Shown here: piece by piece, positions 7,099 to 11,761 of the stretch | Numbering within the stretch: position 1 is the stretch's first letter | Layout: each line of letters starts with the position of its first letter | Origin: Lachnospiraceae bacterium | GTDB lineage: Bacteria > Bacillota > Clostridia > Lachnospirales > Lachnospiraceae | Length of the DNA: 11,761 nucleotides | Reading direction: 5' to 3' | Assembly (NCBI GenBank): GCA_021204285.1 | Contig: JAJPZP010000081.1 | Coordinates: 1-11,761, forward strand | Made by a program: the position numbers and the translations under genes | Notes under the pieces: generated by a model | Database searches by the model: none | Seen by the model: the letters and a program-made list of their open reading frames with translations, nothing else | What the model was told of the DNA's origin: nothing

Positions 7099-7140
7099 AA
7101 AAAAAGAAGCGTGTCCAACACGAAAAAAAGTGAGACACGC
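7099..7140 (-). terminator. Rho-independent terminator of leuA
   Basis: GCGTGTC (7134-7140) pairs with GACACGC (7109-7115) around an 18-nt loop that itself holds a CAC/GTG mini-stem. The minus strand then reads TTC and seven T residues. It lies 20 nt after the leuA stop. Confidence 0.85.
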
Positions 7141-7160
7141 CATGTATGCTGTCGAAGAAT

Positions 7161-8819
7161 TTATCGCACAGAATGATTGATTGCGGTCATCAGGGCGTCA
7201 AAAGAGGCGCGGATAATATCCGGATCGATCGAAGCGCCCCAGTGGAGTTTCCCATCCGGCGTCTGGATGCCGACGTAGGCGATCGCACTTGAGCTTGAAC
7301 TGCGGGTCAGCGCATGCTCCTGATAAGTCACGAGATTGTACTCGAAACCGTAGGCCTTCTTCAACGCGTTGCTGACGGCATTGAGGCGTCCGTTTCCAAC
7401 CGCCGTCGTGGTCTTTCGCTCCCCATTGTGGATCGTTGAGACCTCGGTCGTGATACCATCTACCTGGCGGAAATGCACTTCCGTGATCCAGTACGGCTCC
7501 CTGACATTCACGAACTTCTCGGTGAAGACCTGATAGATCTCCTCCGGCGAAAGCTCCTTATTGCGGTGATCGGACTCAGCCTTGACCGCATAACCCATCG
7601 CCTCACGCATCTTCGGCGGCATGAGCAGACCGTAATTCTTCTCGAGAATGTAGCCGACACCGCCCTTGCCGGACTGGCTGTTGATGCGGATCACGTCCGC
7701 GTCGTAACTTCTGCCGACGTCCGTCGGGTCGATCGGAAGGTAGGGAACCGTCCACTGATCCGGATTCTTCTCCTCCATCCACTTCATGCCCTTCGCGATC
7801 GCATCCTGATGTGAGCCGGAGAAGGCAGCGAAGACCAGCGCCCCGCTGTAGGGATTTCGCTCATAGACCTTCATACCGGTGCAGCGCTCATAACATTCGC
7901 TGATCTCATTCATGTCCGAGAAATCGAGTTCCGGATCAACGCCCTGGGAATAGAGGTTCATGCCCAGTGGCACGATGTCCACATTTCCGGTGCGCTCGCC
8001 GTTGCCAAAGAGCGTACCCTCAACACGGTCTGCTCCGGCCAGGATCCCCATCTCCGTATCCGCCACGCCGCAGCCGCGGTCATTATGCGGATGAAGGGAG
8101 ATTACTACATTCTCCCGGTATTTCATATGCTTACACATATACTCAATCTGCTGCGCGTAGACATGCGGCATCGAGTGCTGCACAGTCACAGGCAGGTTAA
8201 TGATTGCCTTGCGGTCCGCTGTCGGCTTCCACACGTCAAGCACCGCATTACAGACTTCCAATGCGTACTCCGGCTCGGTTCTGGTGAAGCTTTCCGGACT
8301 GTACTCAAAGCGGTAGTCCGCTCCGGCTTCCTCGGTCAGTTCCTGCAAAAGCTTCGCACCCTCGACGGCGATCTGCAGAATTTCCTCTTTCGATTTGTGG
8401 AATACCTGCTCACGCTGTGCGACCGAGGTCGAATTGTAGACATGAACGATCGCGTTTTTCGCGCCTTTGAGTGCATCGAAAGTTTTGCGAATGATATGCT
8501 CTCTCGCCTGCGTCAGCACCTGCACCGTCACATCGTCCGGGATCAGATCCTGCTCGATCAGTGTGCGCAGGAACTCATACTCCGTCTCCGAGGCCGCCGG
8601 GAAGCCAATCTCAATCTCCTTGAATCCGATCTTTACAAGCAGCTGGAAGAAATCAAGCTTCTGCTGCAGTGTCATCGGCACCACCAGCGCCTGATTGCCG
8701 TCTCTTAAGTCGACGCTGCACCAGATGGGCGCATGGTCGACATAGTCCTTATCCGCCCAGTCCATGCAGCGCTCGGGCGGCATGTAATACTGTCTTTTGT
8801 ACTTTTTGTAGTTCATCAT
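7161..8819 (-). CDS. leuA: 2-isopropylmalate synthase
   Basis: This cytosolic enzyme condenses acetyl-CoA with 2-oxoisovalerate to form 2-isopropylmalate, the first committed step of leucine synthesis (EC 2.3.3.13). The 552 residues match the long LeuA type. The HMGL-like TIM barrel shows DLRDGNQAL (37-45), with Arg and the metal-binding Asp, HPHNDRG (243-249, metal-binding histidines) and GTLFGNGERTGNVD (268-281). The C-terminal region (about 430-552), with RSSSSSAIAYVGIQ and WGASIDPDIIRASFDAL, is the LeuA regulatory domain where leucine inhibits. ATG 8819 is followed at once by a second ATG (8816); AGGAGG lies 8 nt before the first, so that is the start, not the open frame's earlier TTG/ATG codons. 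Regulation is by the leucine T-box upstream, giving transcriptional as well as allosteric control. No other leucine gene follows in this transcript. The stop is TAA. Confidence 0.96.
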   Translation of the reverse strand: MMNYKKYKRQYYMPPERCMDWADKDYVDHAPIWCSVDLRDGNQALVVPMTLQQKLDFFQLLVKIGFKEIEIGFPAASETEYEFLRTLIEQDLIPDDVTVQVLTQAREHIIRKTFDALKGAKNAIVHVYNSTSVAQREQVFHKSKEEILQIAVEGAKLLQELTEEAGADYRFEYSPESFTRTEPEYALEVCNAVLDVWKPTADRKAIINLPVTVQHSMPHVYAQQIEYMCKHMKYRENVVISLHPHNDRGCGVADTEMGILAGADRVEGTLFGNGERTGNVDIVPLGMNLYSQGVDPELDFSDMNEISECYERCTGMKVYERNPYSGALVFAAFSGSHQDAIAKGMKWMEEKNPDQWTVPYLPIDPTDVGRSYDADVIRINSQSGKGGVGYILEKNYGLLMPPKMREAMGYAVKAESDHRNKELSPEEIYQVFTEKFVNVREPYWITEVHFRQVDGITTEVSTIHNGERKTTTAVGNGRLNAVSNALKKAYGFEYNLVTYQEHALTRSSSSSAIAYVGIQTPDGKLHWGASIDPDIIRASFDALMTAINHSVR

Positions 8820-8851
8820 GCTTTTCTCCTCCTCTTTCTCCAAATATGCTT

Positions 8852-8938
8852 CTTATGTGAAAACCGATTGCTCCGCTCTTCGAGCAACTACGCATAAGTT
8901 CGGCCGCGAAAATCAAAGATTTTTTCTGCCTCACTTAT
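8852..8938 (-). other. Structured leader between T-box terminator and leuA, with mutually exclusive pairings
   Basis: Three short segments on the minus strand compete. ATAAGT (8933-8938) is complementary to ACTTAT (8894-8899). The overlapping CTTATG (8893-8898) is complementary to CATAAG (8852-8857). The first pairing encloses an AAAATC/GATTTT hairpin (8909-8923); the second encloses TTGCTC/GAGCAA (8882-8887 with 8868-8873). The middle segment cannot pair with both. No U-tract follows, so it is not a standard terminator. It could be an anti-sequestering or RNA-stability element, or a small interspersed palindromic repeat. Confidence 0.4.
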
Positions 8939-8964
8939 CCCGCAATCGCCGTCGATATTCACAA

Positions 8965-9013
8965 TAAAAAAGCCCTCCGTCCCGGTATACTGCTATACCC
9001 AGAGACGAAAGAC
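8965..9013 (-). terminator. T-box regulatory (attenuator) terminator
   Basis: The long hairpin (9004-9013 with 8972-8981, and 8993-8998 with 8983-8988) is followed by six T residues on the minus strand. It forms when leucyl-tRNA is charged and blocks leuA transcription. The upper part of the stem contains the perfect palindromic run GTATA-GCAG-TATAC. Confidence 0.88.
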
Positions 9014-9270
9014 TGCTGTCCTACGCGGTACCACTCTGATTTCATGAATGATTTCACACACTTATGGGATACGGAATCAAGATTCTTATATCCTTCCCGC
9101 TGTAACGGCCGGGTCCCGTCTGTGTCTACTCTCTCCGATACCGAAGATTTCGGACAGCCGCTCCGAGGCGAGTTCCAAACATCCTCTCCACTACCTCGCA
9201 CCACCCGGCAGCTCTCTGGATTCGAGTCCGCATGTACTATTCCTCATCATCGCATTTTCGTTTTACAACT
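8965..9270 (-). promoter_or_regulatory. T-box riboswitch, leucine-type, controlling leuA
   Basis: T-box leaders bind a matching tRNA; uncharged tRNA stabilises an antiterminator and lets transcription continue. Seen here are the T-box core AGAGTGGTACCGCG (9024-9037) and the Stem I sequence CAGAGAGCTG (9209-9218) followed by a G-rich apical stretch. The specifier context GGAACTCGCC (9167-9176) has CUC (Leu) at 9170-9172. The intrinsic terminator lies at 8965-9013: a GTCTTTCGTC/GACGGAGGGC lower stem, an upper GGTATA/TATACC stem, then a T6 run. Antiterminator and terminator share the region just after the T-box core, as expected. A CUC specifier upstream of leuA agrees with a response to leucyl-tRNA starvation. 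The 5' limit is set from the promoter. Confidence 0.95.
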
Positions 9271-9276
9271 GAAATG

Positions 9277-9305
9277 ATCATAACAAAAACTTTCGCCTGT
9301 GTCAA
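9277..9305 (-). promoter_or_regulatory. Sigma-A promoter of the T-box–leuA transcript
   Basis: On the minus strand a perfect -35 TTGACA (9300-9305), a 17-bp spacer and -10 TATGAT (9277-9282; 5 of 6). The -35 box contains the TGA stop codon of the acyltransferase gene (9302-9304), so the two units are packed without spacer. Confidence 0.88.
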
Positions 9306-10399
9306 GCCGGAGTTTTCGTAAAAATTCCGTCAATTCTCCGGCACAGCGCCTGCTCCTTCTGATACAGCGAAGTCTTCTCATAACGCTCTCCGCATGCGGC
9401 GAACAGCTTCTGCCGCAGAAGCTCGATACAAGTACAGGCCACGTACACCACCACAGCCACGGCAGCGGCGTAAATCACCGCCCAGTGCGTCAGCGCGACC
9501 TTGCTTGCACGGAACGTGTCCCACACAAGATAACGGATCAGATAATTGTCGTGAATCAGGTAAACGCCGAAGGCTGCACTCGCAATTTTCCGGATCAGTC
9601 CGTCGACCCTCGTCTCCTTCCACGGCATATTTTTCACTGCCAGGAAAAGACAGGCCGTCGAGAGCAGCGCAAGCGGTGAATTATAATTCAGGAAGTAACC
9701 GATTTCATGCAGCCACAGCTCACCCGAGAGATACACGGTGGCCAGGATTGCCAGAGAACTTAAAATATAACCTGCCAGTCCATAGTAAAAATATTTTCGC
9801 TCCTGCCGCGTGTGTAGCCGGATATAGCCCGCAAGCAGCGCGAGAAAGATGAACCAGGGGAGCTCCCGCCCGGAGTAGCTGCCATAGGCATTTACCTGGA
9901 AAATCATCTGATTCACACTGAAGAAAATGGCCAGGCAAACAAGCAGCCAGCGATACTGCGCCTTTGTCAGACGCATCGCGAGCATACTGATAAAAGGCGT
10001 CAGCAGAAGCAGTCCCATATAAACGCTCGCAAACCAGTAGTTGTAGGCAGAAATGGGAAACAGCGCCTTCACGGCGTCGCCAGGGCTCACGGAGGCCAGA
10101 AAGCCGTACAGCGCAAAGATCAGCAGCGCGTAGAAGGACACCTGTCGCCAGAAGCGCAGCACACGTTCAGACCGAAACGTACTCCCCACCGCAAAATAAC
10201 CGCCGATCATGACGAAACAGTTGACATGCACGACCGAGAAGGACTGCACAAAATAAGAGAGGAAATAATTGACCGTGCCGTAGCCGAGCTTCGCCGTCAC
10301 GCGCCCATGGAACAGGCAGTGTCCGATAACAATCATATACATGCTGAGAATACGCAGCAGCTCAAAATTCACCTGTCTTTTTGCTTTCACCGGTTCCAT
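9302..10399 (-). CDS. Membrane acyltransferase, acyltransferase_3 family (probable polysaccharide O-acyltransferase)
   Basis: Members of this family (OafA/WecH/OpgC-like) transfer acetyl or other acyl groups to surface sugars from within the membrane. The 365 residues contain roughly ten hydrophobic spans. The first carries NFELLRILSMYMIVIGHC (11-28), where Arg16 and His27 are the family's conserved active-site Arg and His. FGVYLIHDNYLIR (277-289) is the typical late motif of Firmicute members. The substrate cannot be told from sequence. ATG 10399 has AAGGAG 7 nt upstream. The gene starts 15 nt after the preceding unknown membrane protein gene, suggesting an operon for envelope polysaccharide synthesis or decoration. 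No hairpin terminator lies at its end, where the leuA promoter begins immediately. Confidence 0.9.
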   Translation of the reverse strand: MEPVKAKRQVNFELLRILSMYMIVIGHCLFHGRVTAKLGYGTVNYFLSYFVQSFSVVHVNCFVMIGGYFAVGSTFRSERVLRFWRQVSFYALLIFALYGFLASVSPGDAVKALFPISAYNYWFASVYMGLLLLTPFISMLAMRLTKAQYRWLLVCLAIFFSVNQMIFQVNAYGSYSGRELPWFIFLALLAGYIRLHTRQERKYFYYGLAGYILSSLAILATVYLSGELWLHEIGYFLNYNSPLALLSTACLFLAVKNMPWKETRVDGLIRKIASAAFGVYLIHDNYLIRYLVWDTFRASKVALTHWAVIYAAAVAVVVYVACTCIELLRQKLFAACGERYEKTSLYQKEQALCRRIDGIFTKTPA

Positions 10400-10414
10400 G
10401 CCCCTCTCCTTCTT

Positions 10415-11761
10415 CTACTCATAGAGATTGTTTTCCGTGGCAATTTTCATTCCTTCCGTGTCGTCCCGGATCACAATATGAACCTCATATCGTTCGTCCA
10501 GCGGATAGCTCATCTTCGGGATCGTAAATTTCACCTGATCGGTATCCGTCAATTCCGTATCATAGAGCATGGAATACAGTCCATCCTCATCCTGCTGCAG
10601 CCAGACTCCCTGGTACATCTGCACCTTCCCACTCTCGGTACTCTCCATCCACAGGAAAACGCTCTTTCCCTCCAGCTCTTCCGGAGTCATGTTCACGGTT
10701 GCCTCAAACACATCATAGCGCTCGTTCTCCGCAGTGTAAGTCGTATCCAGCGTAGCAGTGTATTCTTCCGATTCGTCAAGACTCTGCATTTTATAGTTAA
10801 GAGCGTAGAGATCATAATCCCCGATCTCATTGACCTTGGAATAAGTAAGGAACAGTCCCTCATAGGTATCGTCGATATGAATCAACAAATGCTCCAGCAT
10901 GTTATCCGAGATCAGCACCGCGCGGTCGCTCAGGTACAGGGATTTCATCAGGTTCCACTGATCATAAGAAGCCAGATTGGCCGTGACCTGCGGAGATTCC
11001 GTCTCCCAGCCTCCAAGTGTAAAAATATTCGTCAGATAACCATCCGGCAGTTTCTCGAAAATCGAATAGCCGAGCTCCGCACCGTCGTTTGTGAGTGGAT
11101 TGAGCACGTAATAGAGTTCCTTGTTTTCAGAAATCGTATCATAGAGTTCCCGGAAAGCCACATTTTCAGCCACCTGCTGCTTTGCCGTCTGAAATGCGGG
11201 CTTCAGAAGGGCAGCGGAACAGATACAACCGGTCACAGCTGCACCAAGTGCAGCCATCGCCGGGAAACGTTTTCCCTCCAGCTGTTCCTCCCATGTCCCG
11301 GAGAGTTCCTCTCCTGCCGCCGTCATGACAAAAATGAGGACTCCCGCAAGGCAGGCTGTAAACACGATGGAAAGCACCCTGCCAATTTTGATAAAGTAGA
11401 AATAGATACCGAGCAGTGCCACAAAAGGCCAGAGTAAAGATATCCAGTTTCGCCTGCTGCGCATGGTCCGAAACGGCAGCAACCACAGCACAGCAATAAG
11501 CACATTCAGCAGAAACAGTGGTCCTTTCACGAGGCTGAAAAGATAATAGGGTAAATCTTCCCACGGAAATGACGGATCCTCACGAAACGCAAGAATCGCC
11601 TGATAGACCTCTGCTGTGTAACGATCGCTGTCCGCGATCAGCCAGTCTTTCAGATTCAGCACGTCTGTACGGGTAAGGCCCAGTGCTTCGTATTCTTCCT
11701 GATATTCCTCCCATTCAGGCACACCATAATCCAACAGCTTCTGGCGCGCTTCATCGTATTC
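10415..11761 (-). CDS. Unrecognised multi-span membrane protein (5' end outside window)
   Basis: I do not recognise the family. The frame is open to the window edge; a TTG at 11734 is the first possible start, but the coding stretch continues above it and it has no ribosome site, so the gene is taken as partial. The visible 448 residues begin with a hydrophilic segment containing tandem EEY-type acidic/aromatic runs (WEEYQEEYEALGL) and then KDWLIADSDRYT. Hydrophobic spans follow at about 68-98, 103-150 and 168-188, and then a soluble, acidic C-terminal domain of about 260 residues that is rich in beta-type sequence. The topology suggests that this tail lies outside the cytoplasm. Partnership with an acyltransferase_3 gene 15 nt downstream suggests surface-polysaccharide work, but no catalytic motif is visible. 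The stop is TAG. Confidence 0.75.
   Translation of the reverse strand, partial: EYDEARQKLLDYGVPEWEEYQEEYEALGLTRTDVLNLKDWLIADSDRYTAEVYQAILAFREDPSFPWEDLPYYLFSLVKGPLFLLNVLIAVLWLLPFRTMRSRRNWISLLWPFVALLGIYFYFIKIGRVLSIVFTACLAGVLIFVMTAAGEELSGTWEEQLEGKRFPAMAALGAAVTGCICSAALLKPAFQTAKQQVAENVAFRELYDTISENKELYYVLNPLTNDGAELGYSIFEKLPDGYLTNIFTLGGWETESPQVTANLASYDQWNLMKSLYLSDRAVLISDNMLEHLLIHIDDTYEGLFLTYSKVNEIGDYDLYALNYKMQSLDESEEYTATLDTTYTAENERYDVFEATVNMTPEELEGKSVFLWMESTESGKVQMYQGVWLQQDEDGLYSMLYDTELTDTDQVKFTIPKMSYPLDERYEVHIVIRDDTEGMKIATENNLYE

Noticed and set aside
10226..11437. Plus-strand open frame (403 codons) opposite the acyltransferase and unknown membrane protein genes
   Set aside because: It spans the boundary of two real minus-strand genes and reads as His/Arg/Leu/Ile-rich antisense noise, without start signals.
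1..11761. Mobile elements, attachment sites, CRISPR, defence system or prophage
   Set aside because: No transposase, integrase, phage or nuclease motif, no direct-repeat array and no tRNA; all genes share one strand and similar composition.

Overview
The window looks like chromosomal DNA from a spore-forming Clostridium-type Firmicute, most likely in the Lachnospiraceae. The evidence is purine-rich AGGAGG ribosome sites, a leucine T-box leader, a Firmicute-style 6S RNA, ATP-dependent PEP carboxykinase, SpoIID-type and SleB-type wall hydrolases, and a base composition judged by eye as slightly over half G+C. The family placement is inference. Every gene I can support lies on the minus strand, so transcription runs from high to low coordinates. 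I saw no insertion sequence, phage gene, CRISPR array, tRNA or rRNA.

In transcription order: (1) 11761-9302 holds the 3' part of an unrecognised multi-membrane-span protein and a membrane acyltransferase (acyltransferase_3), 15 nt apart and probably one cell-envelope operon. (2) 9305-7099 is a leucine biosynthesis unit: a consensus promoter, a T-box riboswitch with a CUC (Leu) specifier and its terminator, about 145 nt of extra structured leader, then leuA and a terminator. (3) 7035-6354 is a secreted SleB-family hydrolase with its own promoter and terminator. (4) 6212-4363 is threonine synthase, interrupted by one in-frame amber codon, followed after 11 nt by a small three-span membrane protein. 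(5) 4366-2588 is pckA with its own promoter and terminator. (6) 2482-2211 is 6S RNA with a very good sigma-A promoter and a terminator-like hairpin. (7) 2144-1 is a SpoIID/LytB-domain protein followed by a YihY/BrkB-family membrane protein that runs off the window.

The main points of interest are these. The amber codon splits an otherwise intact thrC. The 6S RNA and its terminator overlap the 5' end of the longest spoIID-like reading frame, which argues for a start at a downstream TTG with a strong ribosome site. An extra set of mutually exclusive hairpins and a 24-codon ORF lie between the T-box terminator and leuA. Most of the rest is ordinary core metabolism and sporulation or cell-wall content. 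I did not find a clearly new multi-gene system.
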